A stretch of DNA of 36,614 nucleotides, taken from contig NZ_JARZAJ010000056.1 of assembly GCF_029892105.1 (NCBI RefSeq), positions 1 to 36,614 of the forward strand. The letters run 5' to 3'. The notes below the pieces were generated by a model. The model did not search any database, was not told the origin of the DNA, and saw nothing but the letters and a program-made list of their open reading frames with translations. The position numbers and the translations under genes were made by a program. Source of the DNA: Kitasatospora sp. GP82 (GTDB lineage: Bacteria > Actinomycetota > Actinomycetes > Streptomycetales > Streptomycetaceae). Below are positions 21,701 to 26,392 of the stretch, piece by piece (position 1 is the first letter of the stretch; every line of letters begins with the position of its first letter).

Positions 21701-22069
21701 CAAGTGACAGGAAGGGGTCATGAGGATGTCTGGAACTATGAGGGCCGCGAAACTCAGGTGGACGGTGTGGATGGCGACAAGTTCCTCGAAGCCAAGTGGA
21801 CTGGGAAGAATGAAGCGGCCTGGAAGAGCGATAAGTTCTACAATCCGGGCGGGCGTTTCTTTGATGAGTCTAAGGTCATGGATCAGGCTGGCAGGCTAGT
21901 AAGATTGAATGGAGCTTTGGGGGGCTCTGGAGTGCGGTATATATTTTCAACCCAGGGTGCCACTAATTTCTATAGAGCTTTGTTTAGGGATTGGTTTCCA
22001 GAGCAAATGGAAAACGGATTCCTCACGACCGAGTATAATCCTGGCACTGGGATGGTCGTTCCAAAATAG
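9776..22069 (+). CDS. giant secreted RHS/YD-repeat polymorphic toxin
   Basis: About 4,097 codons. The start is uncertain: ATG 9776 is the longest, GTG 9815 has a GGGGG run upstream, and ATG 9848 is also possible. An Arg-rich stretch and a hydrophobic segment (MVTALVVLMTMATQGAWGF, residues 53-71) form a signal peptide. Then come a TFQNADGTKTVRMYPRPVHY module (from about 207), a DNRLRE-like domain (about 420-610), an Ig/Fn3-like segment (about 730-830), the RHS entry region (from about 837) interrupted by FG-GAP-like repeats (about 930-1185), four LamG-like domains (about 1340-2340), YD repeats (about 2360-3640), the RHS core (GYQGGWTDPNSHLLNTASRW to DATDPSGH, ending near 3740), a charged linker, and a nuclease-like tip (3971-4097). 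Such shells enclose and release a C-terminal toxin against rivals; immunity genes follow directly. Confidence 0.93.
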   Translation: MPVWVRSARWGLAVGHSSSRCTKLMTRSLRRVVPPFATSRSGVGTTARLYAVMVTALVVLMTMATQGAWGFTASHAVAAVLPPRTPQQRSGSADGVNGHVGADATRLKNSPAGPGKHTPASGELPPADGPSKPDTQRSADAQRSVQVQKVDPPGTVRQHEAVQQQTRAARAFGAGSTAASDGTKSTKVQGPATSGSEIASARTATTSTFQNADGTKTVRMYPRPVHYQKADGSWADIDTAVVQQRNGRWQEAANAQMPDFAPNATDKELVSWSLDADHKVSYGLQGAANSIAKASGSTLTYPGAAKSTDVEYDTVASGVKEVLLLHDASAPTSWTFPLQLAGLTPALDTAGNVVFKDGSGRVRLTIPHGFMADSAVDPKSHEGAISDGVSYQLTTVDGQPALQMNLDGAWLHDPHRVFPIRVDPSTGNVNAGQSTYVMSPFTANYSSDSLLKVGTYDGGSHVANSYLYFPVSSSALQYNYVESVGLALDNVWSYSCSQHEVDVQQITSDWNASSINTYPGVSLGNTIGVGYFGGGTSCNTAQQGTWESIDLGDHPSDAGSQLVNSWAWGGTNSGLAVTASSSDTNAWKQFASVNTSNPPYLYATYADWAASYSIAGSYVSPTATASGSQQVTLTNLASNWWNSTSMQLKARIFDTSGNEQSFNAPFTNMPGTVKTGDSVTVTGVIPPLPTGNSYVLCWDGYVNGSTSLHDAYGVPWQNCFGVAAQNMPPQIDTMAPASGTVVGALSPQFYATGHDPDNYPGTGLDYDFRVYSNPSQGSPQLLAESGWQSSTSWAVPVGTLAWNQNYLWNVKATDHATESPLTNYQSFTTTVQQPLITSRMGGDAGNGTTRAFDPQAGNYTTSATDATVKAVGPALSVTRSYNSLDSRTANLFGAGWSSAYDMSVIPDGDSTGSVVVTTANGRTERFGRNDFLLTHLTGIGDQTGDGVDDAVAIDSSTGQLWLYPGPDFSATKRKLVGNGGWTNMSQLTGADVTGDGIGDLVAVQPSDGTLWLYPGVAGGGFNSRVMIGSGGWSGMTSLAITPSLVGDSHKDLVATEISTGYLYAYPFNADGTLGSRVMIGTGGWNGMTNLIGGDFNHDGKGDVVAVETSTGKLWLYPGGASTSLNTSTLGNRTQIGWGWNTMRDLAAVNGAAGDAGTDVIAVDKATGVQYLYHSATQWSGTTKTTTGMALYTSPAGEFETLAATAGGGGWVLADKTGTVYTFGQPSGAGYLLSKITDREQHSQLLHYTSGKLDTVTDQVSGRALHVTWTADGRHVAQVATDPVTGTDQSTALTWTYSYDSANADELVKVCAPPTGTNTTRPCTTYTYTPGSHLRSTVMDANPASYWRLGEASGTTANSEVIANQGIDKGTYSNITLGSTGPLTGSATTAATFNGTTSSVTLPNASLRNTYLAIGLWFKTTSPGVLVAYQDTALGTKPASSSAPLYIGADGKLRGEFYGPAIGVNPITSTGTVTDGSWHFAVLSGAGDNQTLYLDGALVGSLSGVINHLSMDYTYLGAGYTADGQWPSEPAAGADGTNRYAGQMAEVALYAHALGSPAVASQWAAGRNASAELTNVALPSGKTKLAATYDTIRDSASQITDANGGTWNLSAPTVSGSEQEYRSSVLGSRPSGYWRLSESGAVSQAVNTISVPRPTPNNGTYSNVALGGSGPMTGSSGAAGFDGATSWAEIPAAFAPSAGPGAIGVWFKTSTAGVLVSYQSFPIGTPAVSGLDWNPALYVGTDGLLHGELWAGTAGRSLVSTATVTDNKWHFAALSAETPTSQSLYLDGQLAAGPLNAAIHPNGQAHVYIGAGAATGWAAAPTDPAGHFNGQIADVVTFNHGIGSKIADLYHQATANGSSAYDVAVVDDQPTGYWRMNDTSGNEASELLSSAALAQNQGTYNNVTLGTTGPYASGGTTAASFNGTTSQVQLPATAVPRTGGTASVEVWFKTASPGVIYGYQSFPLGASHTGADWWNPALYVGTDGMLHGQLWNGSGANTAVSAKAVNDNTWHMATLVASGSGSGMSQQLYIDGQPSGNPVTGLTRYCGDAYAYLGAGTDNGSPKAPSDISGHFNGQIADFSYYPYAMSASSVANHYTAATGPVGESVSQSAAYRSAVTLTGPSAYWRLDEPAGATSAQDELGTALPNQEHGTYTNTTLGATGPSGATDGTAATFNGTTSSVQLPATAAAVQGPNTIELWFKTTASGTLYGYQSFPLGAAHTNSDSWNPALYVGSDGKLYGDLWTGDASTTLNSSQTVNDGKWHHAVLAGDDSGQTLYLDGTQAAASTTARQVYYNGSAYVYVGAGTADGGWPNHPTSTDGHFNGSIAEVAFYKNRLDAGTVSAHYKSMGSASSPTKITYSSVTAPSNYNLSWRWDTATGQLTSIVDPNSGLTRYTYDTHGYVYSVTDPDGHTVTTGHDDRGNTVSTTTCTDAAHCHTAYASYYLDTANPFDPANDKLTSSSDARSSGPSDSTYTTRYTYNSAGDLTSTSVPATPDFPNGRVAYTTQTAGSEQAVNSSGQPTIGSQPSGLAATHSVTVDAAAYPQASGVPASQQDRYWYNAAGDLTKTVSPLGLTTTFSYDNLGRVTSKTQACTNCGPGQTATSTTTTFSYDGQGNQVSRTDPSTTDAVTGTVHTGQTSTAYDADGNITSQTVSDTTGGDKPRTSTYTYDPTNHVQSATDPAGRKTTYSYDSYGNVTGKTDAAGTNWLYVRDPLGQLIRTGITNYTGSPNSPVASRLQILEARAYDPAGRLATITDAMGRTTHTYYNDDNTVAEVDLDGYHNTDGTTRNVVLQQNTYDAAGQLSQQITGGGKTTTTSVYDAAGRLSSTTLDPGGLNRSTTYGYDANSNVTVTKLAGNGQTAETDLSYDAAGDPLTKTVKNTPQNSRTTYTYDQHGLPLTETSPNGNVTGATPAAYTTTYAHDPLGRLTTTIAPTVTTDVYNTATQVHTQQQTAPIATSGYDTFGDLTAVDDPNGSITTYTYDAVSQRTAVSHNTYLAPGTSTAITPTTTVQYDALGHPTTTTVDPTGLNRVTTTTYDQLGNPVKITQPAVGGTTPTWLADVDLDGEMLQATDPTGAVAQATYDDLGRQATASQLVRQPAPNPTVAYTTTYSYDDAGNLTATTDPNNHTNTTSYNAANELTSATDALNNTTQYTHDLLGNLTRTTLPDGTAATTTFDQAGHATGVTHFDHDTTVVTQTSAGYDADGNRTSATDANGHTTTYTFDATDRLTQQVEPVTSTASITASFGHDAAGNRTRYTHTRQTGGTPADVYYTYNTLELPESTIEPPTSTFPNAADRTYTLGYNAAQELVTDVAPGGVVKTNAYSSIGQLTSQTGIGAQAATTARTFGYDLVGRLTSVSAGQATSTYTYDDRGLITSQGGTTGSATFGYDATGNMTTRTDRAGTTTFGYDPDNRLATLTDPLTNSQISYHYNNVSELTSEALGSNAATRTFTYDPLQRITNDTVKNPSGTTEASVAYGYDNDGHLTSKTTTGVVNSSANTYTYDWAGRLTSWNNGTSATNYGYDNDGNLTQSGANTTTFDDRDRRIASGTTTYTYDARGTLTCTTNPSGTTNTVYDAFDQLASNGPISYTYDALGRLATAGTSTFTYDRTSDNITYDGAQTYNRDPAGNLVALTTTKSAALAFNDHHNDLVATYTPTGTTLNGSTSFDPWGKNLGAADGGTGIGYQGGWTDPNSHLLNTASRWYDPSTGAFTSRDTATLNPTTAARANRYAYTSGHPLDATDPSGHREMDVGGDGAFGAEVADGEWAAKSGESTEQLEREVQEEEQANELREQNKSEEQDHEWQHEEADRAYEREAEQRAEATDNGPVDETPTDTWTPDDWTPTRSYTQSRSGRSSSAGTSEEQRLEAAQREVAQREAAQREAVRRATNGSTTNSRPTGNDPASTEANNTIVHPEETTSVPGDAPTDPVHVEATANPETVRDARKPATSDAEANGPTPSYVRQAKVPDTAGRPSYAYQKQVTGRGHEDVWNYEGRETQVDGVDGDKFLEAKWTGKNEAAWKSDKFYNPGGRFFDESKVMDQAGRLVRLNGALGGSGVRYIFSTQGATNFYRALFRDWFPEQMENGFLTTEYNPGTGMVVPK
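12570..13330 (+). repeat. FG-GAP/VCBS-like repeats inside the RHS entry region
   Basis: Four to five repeats of about 50 residues each carry a calcium-loop-like D-x-D-G-x-x-D-x-V/A motif: GDQTGDGVDDAVAIDSSTG, ADVTGDGIGDLVAVQPSDG, GDFNHDGKGDVVAVETSTG. Each is followed by a (L/Y)W/Y-LYPG strand and a GS/T-GGW (N/S)GMT strand. The same pattern forms beta-propeller blades in secreted actinobacterial proteins. The block separates NGRTERFGRND from the later SPAGEFETLAATAGGGGWVL, which are normally adjacent in RHS entry domains. Confidence 0.75.
13795..16800 (+). repeat. four tandem LamG-like (concanavalin-fold) domains
   Basis: Repeat units start at about 13795, 14630, 15355 and 16105. Each opens with a (S/T)xYWR(L/M) strand, then NGTYSN(V/I)xLG, FNGTTS, WFKT, YQSFPLG, WNPALYVGTDG, a W-H strand, LYLDG and HFNGQIA(D/E)V. 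Units 2-4 are closer to each other than to unit 1, which lacks the WNPALYVG segment and reads APLYIGADG. Such domains usually bind glycans or surface polymers. They interrupt the YD shell and leave about 30-60 residues of linker between units. Confidence 0.85.
21060..21660 (+). other. charged coiled-coil linker between RHS core and toxin tip
   Basis: Residues about 3760-3965 are rich in Glu, Gln, Arg and Ala, with runs such as EQLEREVQEEEQANELREQN and the tandem QREVAQREAAQREA unit near 21370-21420. At the DNA level, GAGAAGCCGCACA-like units repeat every 15-18 bases. It is probably a flexible or coiled-coil spacer that carries no enzymatic function. Confidence 0.6.
21686..22069 (+). other. 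C-terminal toxin domain, restriction-endonuclease-fold nuclease candidate
   Basis: The last 127 residues open YAYQKQVTGRGHEDVWNYEG. Candidate catalytic residues are D3996 (or D3999) in VDGVDGDKFLEAKW, followed by E4005-x-K4007, which makes a D-x(n)-E-x-K pattern of the PD-(D/E)xK type. A later helix, MDQAGRLVRLNGAL, and the strand GVRYIFSTQGATNFYRALF resemble Tox-REase-5-type RHS/CDI toxins. Codons here are distinctly poorer in GC than in the shell. The nuclease reading is an inference from motif order. Confidence 0.6.
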
Positions 22070-22079
22070 TGGCACTAAT

Positions 22080-22108
22080 GGGGTGGGTCCGCCAGTCGGG
22101 CTCACCCC
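22080..22108 (+). terminator. weak hairpin after the RHS gene
   Basis: GGGGTG at 22080-22085 pairs with CACCCC at 22103-22108 around a 17-base loop, with no T-run after it. It may attenuate read-through into the immunity genes, but the stem is short. Confidence 0.25.
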
Positions 22109-22160
22109 CTTGGTTGGCCGGTGCTAAACTTTAGGGTTCGCGCACATTGTAGGGAGAGTT

Positions 22161-22580
22161 GTGGAAATTCGCTTGGCTTATGCCGCTAGGCCAGAGAACG
22201 CGCATCGGTTTGCGAGTGACATCGTTAGGGCGGCGCAAGATGTGAGTGGTGTGGAGCTCGACTATACCGCGCCAAGCGTTCAAGTGGTCGATGAGATTTT
22301 GGATGAGTTGCGGCGCGATGAAGTTCCATTGGAGGATATTGCCGAGACGCTTTTCGGCTTCGGGTGTTATGTGGGGGAAGTGATGGTCCGCAACTCTCAG
22401 GGGTCGTGGCGCTCCAGGCTTGGGCGCATCGAGCATGAAATCTACGAGTTCCCTTTCGTAATTCAACTTTCGGGGAGTCGCAGCTGCGATCCAATCGGCA
22501 AGGCGTTCAAGAGGTTTAAGAATGGGTCGGAGGATAGTCTAATGTACTTCTATACTATATTCTGCGGTGGATTGGCGTAA
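22161..22580 (+). CDS. putative immunity protein for the RHS toxin
   Basis: A 139-residue acidic cytosolic protein starting at GTG 22161, with AGGGAGAG immediately upstream. The motif LFGFGCYVGEVMVRNSQGSW (residues about 55-74) matches the G-x-YxGEVxxR...W signature of a widespread actinobacterial family often found beside toxin genes. The C-terminal DPIGKAFKRFKNGSEDSLMY fits the same family. It is the first gene after the toxin tip, on the same strand, and has the same lowered GC, so it is the best candidate for the cognate antidote. Partnership is inferred from position and composition; no direct motif proves toxin binding. Confidence 0.7.
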   Translation: MEIRLAYAARPENAHRFASDIVRAAQDVSGVELDYTAPSVQVVDEILDELRRDEVPLEDIAETLFGFGCYVGEVMVRNSQGSWRSRLGRIEHEIYEFPFVIQLSGSRSCDPIGKAFKRFKNGSEDSLMYFYTIFCGGLA

Positions 22581-22636
22581 AATATTCGAGGCTGGGTGTA
22601 TTTATTGATCTATTGCACCGGCTAAGGGGTGAAGAG

Positions 22637-23077
22637 ATGGGCGATTATTACGACTTCTTTATTGCGGTGGACATCTCGGCCGATCTTGATGCTGTCACAT
22701 GTCAAGAGATTGGCTGGCATCTTGGGTGTATCCCTGAGGAGCCAAATAACCATCGTGCATTGGATAACTGGGATGATCTGGGAGGGCCTTTCCCTGTATT
22801 TGCGGGTGGGATTGCCAGTCATGCTTTCCCTGGGGTGGATGTATGTGCGATGCTTCGCACCTCGGGTGGGCCACTTGTGGAAAGTGGACCCATTTGGGCG
22901 TTGACGATCAGGAAATGTATTCATGAGGACGAATTTGGCGTGGCTATCGATGTCATTGAATGGATTCTTTCGCATGGTGCCCACGAAGGAGTGGTTGGCC
23001 ATGTGAAGGGCAGCAGTGATGACATACTTGGAATGCTGGAATGGCGCCAAGGTTGCCTAAATGTTGTCCGCAGATAA
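22637..23077 (+). CDS. second small gene of the toxin cassette, immunity-like
   Basis: A 146-residue protein starting MGDYYDFFIAVDISADLDAV, with AGGGGTGAAG just before ATG 22637. The layout DYYDFF...D at the start, FPVFAGG in the middle, and the WALTIRKCIHEDEFG then VIEWILSHGAHEGVVGH pattern is that of a common Streptomyces hypothetical family often found in toxin-immunity neighbourhoods. It shares the low third-position GC of the toxin tip and of the upstream gene, and GC returns to normal just after its stop. It may be a second antidote, an orphan immunity gene left from an earlier toxin tip, or an accessory protein. Confidence 0.65.
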   Translation: MGDYYDFFIAVDISADLDAVTCQEIGWHLGCIPEEPNNHRALDNWDDLGGPFPVFAGGIASHAFPGVDVCAMLRTSGGPLVESGPIWALTIRKCIHEDEFGVAIDVIEWILSHGAHEGVVGHVKGSSDDILGMLEWRQGCLNVVRR

Positions 23078-23143
23078 ATTTGACGCCCGCCGTCGCCGGC
23101 CGCCAGCCCTGCCCCGCCAGCAGCCGCGCGGTACGGTCGCAGC

Positions 23144-23665
23144 GTGAGCGATCAGCACCTGCAGTCCCTCCACCACTCGGCCACCTCCCTGGCACCGGAC
23201 GCCGTGGCCCAGCTGCCCGTCGAGGACCTGGTCTACGAGGCCGCCGATGCCACCGTCCGCACCGGCGATCCAGAGCACGGGCAGCTGCTACTGGCCGAGC
23301 TGGAGCGCCGCGGCGACCATGCACTGTGGGACGTGGCCCTGGTGTGCCTCGGACCGCTCTCCTCCCGCCCCGTCTACGGCCTTCCCGAGGAGGCCAGCGT
23401 GGACCGCCTGCGGCAGATCGCCCGAACCACGCCCGACGCGGTCACCGCCCTGGTTCTCGAACTCCAGGCCCGGCACCGCAGCATCGGCAGGCAGGCCGCG
23501 CACACGGTCTGGCAGCAGGCACCCGCCGACGCCCGGCACACCGCCGTGCTCCAGCTGCTCATCATGCTGTGCTGGTCGGTCGGGTCCGAGCACGGCCGCC
23601 CGACCCCCGCGCAGACGGCGTCACTGATCAAGAACCTCGTCATCACACCCGGCGCGTCGCAGTGA
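23144..23665 (+). CDS. hypothetical protein with a truncated paralogue at 5616
   Basis: A 173-residue mostly helical protein starting at GTG 23144 (MSDQHLQSLHHSATSLAPDA). The C-terminal half reads TVWQQAPADARHTAVLQLLI, then MLCWSVGSEHGRPTPAQTAS. This region is repeated as a fragment at 5616-5837. Helical pairs such as VYEAADATVRTGDPEHGQLLLAELERRGD could be TPR- or HEAT-like, but this is not certain. High GC marks the right edge of the toxin cassette. No catalytic motif. Confidence 0.6.
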   Translation: MSDQHLQSLHHSATSLAPDAVAQLPVEDLVYEAADATVRTGDPEHGQLLLAELERRGDHALWDVALVCLGPLSSRPVYGLPEEASVDRLRQIARTTPDAVTALVLELQARHRSIGRQAAHTVWQQAPADARHTAVLQLLIMLCWSVGSEHGRPTPAQTASLIKNLVITPGASQ

Positions 23666-23781
23666 CCCAGTCGCTCGACCGGCCCGCGCCCCGCCGGATG
23701 ACCGCCAACCGATAGTCCGACTTCCGCCTCCCCCGGCGGGTCGCGGACGCACTGACCCGCCCAGCGTGGATTGCTGAGCCC

Positions 23782-24192
23782 ATGGACACACTGAACCCCC
23801 TGCGGTTCCGCGACGACCTGGCCGACCTGCTGCGGGACCACTACGGCCCTCCCAGAGACCGACCGCTCCATCTCAAGGTCGGCAGCCAGCTGGCCCAGAC
23901 ACTGGCCAGCACGCTCCAGAATGGCTACTTCGAAGAGCTTCTGACCGCAGCCATCGAAGCCGACCGACAGTGGTGCGCGCCGGTACCCCCGGACTCGCCG
24001 ACCAGCTTCTCCTCCCTTGTGGACTTCACGCTGCGTCGAGCCGTCCAGGACCCCGAAGAGATTCCGGAGATCAGGATCGCCTGGCACACCCTGCTCGCGC
24101 TCCACTCGACCCTGGGGACCGGCTTCGCTCTCTTCGCCAGCTGCATGCGCAGCGCCGCGCGGGAATCCGGTCGCGTCGCCGCCACCTCCTAG
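23782..24192 (+). CDS. hypothetical protein
   Basis: A 136-residue soluble protein starting MDTLNPLRFRDDLADLLRDH. The middle contains HLKVGSQLAQTLASTLQNGY, then EEIPEIRIAWHTLLALHSTL and FALFASCMRSAARESG. Helix-rich composition and good codon bias support a gene. No clear ribosome binding site precedes the ATG. It is oriented with the ligase genes downstream, about 80 bases before the small cysteine-rich gene. Function unknown. Confidence 0.55.
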   Translation: MDTLNPLRFRDDLADLLRDHYGPPRDRPLHLKVGSQLAQTLASTLQNGYFEELLTAAIEADRQWCAPVPPDSPTSFSSLVDFTLRRAVQDPEEIPEIRIAWHTLLALHSTLGTGFALFASCMRSAARESGRVAATS

Positions 24193-24270
24193 ATCCCCAC
24201 CCCCGTCCCGGGCCCGCCGGGAGCCGGAGCCGAAGATCTACCGTGGAAGAGCACGAGCCGGAGGTGCTCC

Positions 24271-24468
24271 GTGGAGAAGGCCTCGATGATCTGCGAGGGG
24301 TGCGGGCAGCCAGCCGCCTGGACGCCCTACGGCCGCTGCTCTTGGGACTGCTACGACCAGGACCGGAGCACCGAGCGGGAGCAGCAGGCGATGATCGACG
24401 CCGCACCGCAGGCCTTCGCGTTCTTCATGGGTCTGGCGCCCGGGCGCCGGATCGACTCCTCCGAGTAA
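24271..24468 (+). CDS. small cysteine-rich protein upstream of the ligase
   Basis: Up to 65 residues from GTG 24271, or 60 from ATG 24286. The N-terminus carries four cysteines in a C-x2-C ... C-x3-C layout (ICEGCGQPA then GRCSWDCYDQD), which suits a small zinc ribbon. The rest is an amphipathic helix with AMIDAAPQAFAFFMGL. It ends three bases before the GTG of the DNA ligase, so the two are probably in one transcript. A DNA- or protein-binding helper of the ligase is possible but not shown. Confidence 0.6.
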   Translation: MEKASMICEGCGQPAAWTPYGRCSWDCYDQDRSTEREQQAMIDAAPQAFAFFMGLAPGRRIDSSE

Positions 24469-24471
24469 TCC

Positions 24472-25440
24472 GTGCCGCCCTTCCGTCTCCCGATCGAGGT
24501 CGCGCTCGCCAAGCCGATCGAGCACCTGCCGACCAGCGCCGCGGGCAGCCTTGCAGAACCGAAGGCCGACGGATGGAGAGCCATTGTGGTGGCCGGCCCC
24601 CACCCCCGGGTGTACAGCCGGCACGGCACCGACCTGACCCGCGCGTTCGCCGACGTCGCCGAAGCCGCCCGCCACCTCACCCCCTGCGTACTGGACGGCG
24701 AGCTACTGGCCGTGAAGCCCGACGGCACCGCCTCCTTCACCCTGCTCCAGACCCGATCCGGCAAAGGACCGAGACCCGGCGCCGGATTCGCCGTCCACCT
24801 CGCCGCGTTCGACGCCCTGGCCCGCGGAGACGAGACCGACCTACGCCGACTGCCCTACCTGGAGCGTCGCGCCCACCTCCTGGACCTTCTGCAGAACGGC
24901 CCCGCGGCGATCCAGCCGCTGCCAGCCACCGAGGACCTCACCGAGGCCCGCCGCTGGTTCGGCACCCTCGGGGGCGCCATCGAGGGCTGCGTCCTGAAGC
25001 CGACCACCTCCCGCTACCTCGCCGACTACGGCTCCGGGTGGCGGAAGTACCGCGTCAGGACCACCGTCGACGCCGCCATCGTCGGCATCGTCCCCGGCCG
25101 CACGCCCGCCGCGCAGGCCGCCGTCCTCGCCCAGCCCGACGCCCGCGGACGACTGCGCCCCGTCGGCGTCAGCCTTCCCCTCGGTGGCGCGCTGCGCGCC
25201 GAGCTCGCCGACCTGCTGCGCCCGGCTGGTGCGATGTCCGAGCTATCGGGCACCGTCGGCGGTCTGCCCGGCAGCCCGCCGGTGCCCTACCTGCCGGTGC
25301 ATCCGGATGTCGTAGTGGAGATCTCGGTCGACCAGCAGAAGCCCGAGTCCGGCCGCTACCGTCACCGGCCGCGCGTCCTTCGCAGACGAGCCGACCTCAC
25401 CGCGGACCAGCTCACCTCTGCGGGATCGCCTAAGCGCTGA
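24472..25440 (+). CDS. ATP-dependent DNA ligase (single catalytic module)
   Basis: A 322-residue ligase that seals nicked DNA through a ligase-AMP intermediate. Motif I is EPKADGWRA with adenylated K31; motif III is VLDGELLAVK; motif IV is EGCVLKP; motif V is GWRKYRVR. The C-terminal OB-fold half continues through DAAIVGIVPGRTP to HPDVVVEISVDQQ and RHRPRVLRRR. It is shorter than replicative ligases and lacks polymerase and nuclease modules, so it resembles the actinobacterial LigC type or the isolated ligase part of LigD. Streptomyces encode several such accessory ligases besides the NAD-dependent LigA. Starts at GTG 24472 directly after the cysteine-rich gene. No Ku gene is in view. Confidence 0.9.
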   Translation: MPPFRLPIEVALAKPIEHLPTSAAGSLAEPKADGWRAIVVAGPHPRVYSRHGTDLTRAFADVAEAARHLTPCVLDGELLAVKPDGTASFTLLQTRSGKGPRPGAGFAVHLAAFDALARGDETDLRRLPYLERRAHLLDLLQNGPAAIQPLPATEDLTEARRWFGTLGGAIEGCVLKPTTSRYLADYGSGWRKYRVRTTVDAAIVGIVPGRTPAAQAAVLAQPDARGRLRPVGVSLPLGGALRAELADLLRPAGAMSELSGTVGGLPGSPPVPYLPVHPDVVVEISVDQQKPESGRYRHRPRVLRRRADLTADQLTSAGSPKR

Positions 25441-25480
25441 GCGGGCGTCAGCCAGCCAAGAAGTGGGGAGGGGGACTGTC

Positions 25481-25708
25481 ATGACGGACGATGACGACTT
25501 CGATCTCGCTTCTCTGCGCTCTTGGCCCCACCTCGTCGGCGTCGACGTCGACGAGGCGAGGGCCGTGATCGAGGCTGAGGATTCGGGCCTGCATGTTGGG
25601 CCCGTGGCGATGGACCACGACATCACGTGTGACTTCAGGCCGGACCGGGTGTGGCTGTGGTACGACCCGGACACGCGCCTGGTCAGCGCGACACCCCGCG
25701 TCGGCTGA
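25481..25708 (+). CDS. eglin/potato-inhibitor-I-like serine protease inhibitor
   Basis: A 75-residue protein from ATG 25481, with GGGAGGGGG upstream. After an acidic leader (MTDDDDFDLASL) the whole remainder follows the potato inhibitor I fold: SWPHLVGVDVDEARAVIEAE, then the reactive loop ITCDFRPDRVWLWYDPDTRL and the terminal TPRVG. Aligned to eglin c (VTLDLRYNRVRVFYNPGT), the P1 residue is Cys instead of Leu, P1' is Asp, and the loop-bracing Arg is kept. No signal peptide is visible, so it is probably cytosolic. Target protease unknown; a free P1 cysteine could be redox-sensitive. Confidence 0.82.
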   Translation: MTDDDDFDLASLRSWPHLVGVDVDEARAVIEAEDSGLHVGPVAMDHDITCDFRPDRVWLWYDPDTRLVSATPRVG

Positions 25709-26047
25709 CCACACCGGGCCTCCTGGTCGACGATGGGAAAAGTCCCTTCATCTCGACCAAGTCGCTCCGGACGGCCCGTTCAGACATCGGCCGCGAAACT
25801 TTGCCATTCCGTTATCTGGCGGCCCGGGGAAGCCGGCCGGGGGAGCGGAACGCGGTCGTGGCCCTGTCCGCTCACAGCGCGCGGCCCCGGCGACCGCGAT
25901 CGGCCTGCCGGGGCCGACTGCAATGGGTGGGTGCGAGTTGGCCGACGCGCTGGTGCGAGATGCCGGGCACCGCTCCTGCGTCGCGGACCGACAGCCCAGC
26001 CCCGGTCAAGGCGCGGGCTGAGGCTGGGCTGCGCGGCGGCGCGGTCC
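25709..26047. other. intergenic stretch with a strong inverted repeat
   Basis: No frame on either strand has convincing coding character. The only structure seen is the 10-bp GC-rich hairpin at 25882-25916, between two convergent genes. Confidence 0.5.
25882..25916. terminator. GC-rich hairpin between convergent genes
   Basis: CGGCCCCGGC at 25882-25891 pairs perfectly with GCCGGGGCCG at 25907-25916, leaving a 15-base loop. It lies between the inhibitor gene (plus) and the minus-strand gene that ends at 26048. A factor-independent stop without T-run is usual in Streptomyces. Confidence 0.5.
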
Positions 26048-26392
26048 TTAGTCCCGCCTGGGCGCTGGGGGAACGTGCTTGTGCACGGTGGACAGGATTT
26101 CGCCGCCGGCGGATACCAGAGTGGTGAGCTTGGCACGCAGCTCGTTGTCCTGCGGCGCCTTCCGTAGGACGACCCGGACCTCTTCGGTCGCCTTCGCCGC
26201 GACGTTACGCAGTCCGAGCGGTGCTCTTTTGCTCTGCCACCACCGGGCGCCGGCTGCCGTGCTGTCGATGACCAAGCTGGGGCGGGTGCCCTCGGAGCGG
26301 GAACGCCCCGACCCAGGCGGAAGCCGGCGCGCGCTTCCGCGAGGCACGGTCTGGCGGCTCGTGCGTGCGGCGTCTAGTGGTGTTGAACCCAC
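26048..26392 (-). CDS. hypothetical protein
   Basis: The C-terminal 70 codons have strong actinobacterial bias and read ARWWQSKRAPLGLRNVAAK, then VRVVLRKAPQDNELRAKLTT and ILSTVHKHVPPAPRRD. The N-terminal 40 codons are less convincing, so the true start may lie further in, possibly at a TTG before VIDSTAAG. It follows a small membrane protein gene on the same strand and slightly overlaps it when the longest start is used. No family recognised. Confidence 0.4.
   Translation of the reverse strand: MGSTPLDAARTSRQTVPRGSARRLPPGSGRSRSEGTRPSLVIDSTAAGARWWQSKRAPLGLRNVAAKATEEVRVVLRKAPQDNELRAKLTTLVSAGGEILSTVHKHVPPAPRRD

Noticed and set aside
24238..24675. Minus-strand frame antisense to the ligase start
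   Set aside because: It overlaps the ligase motif I region, which has strong family support on the plus strand.
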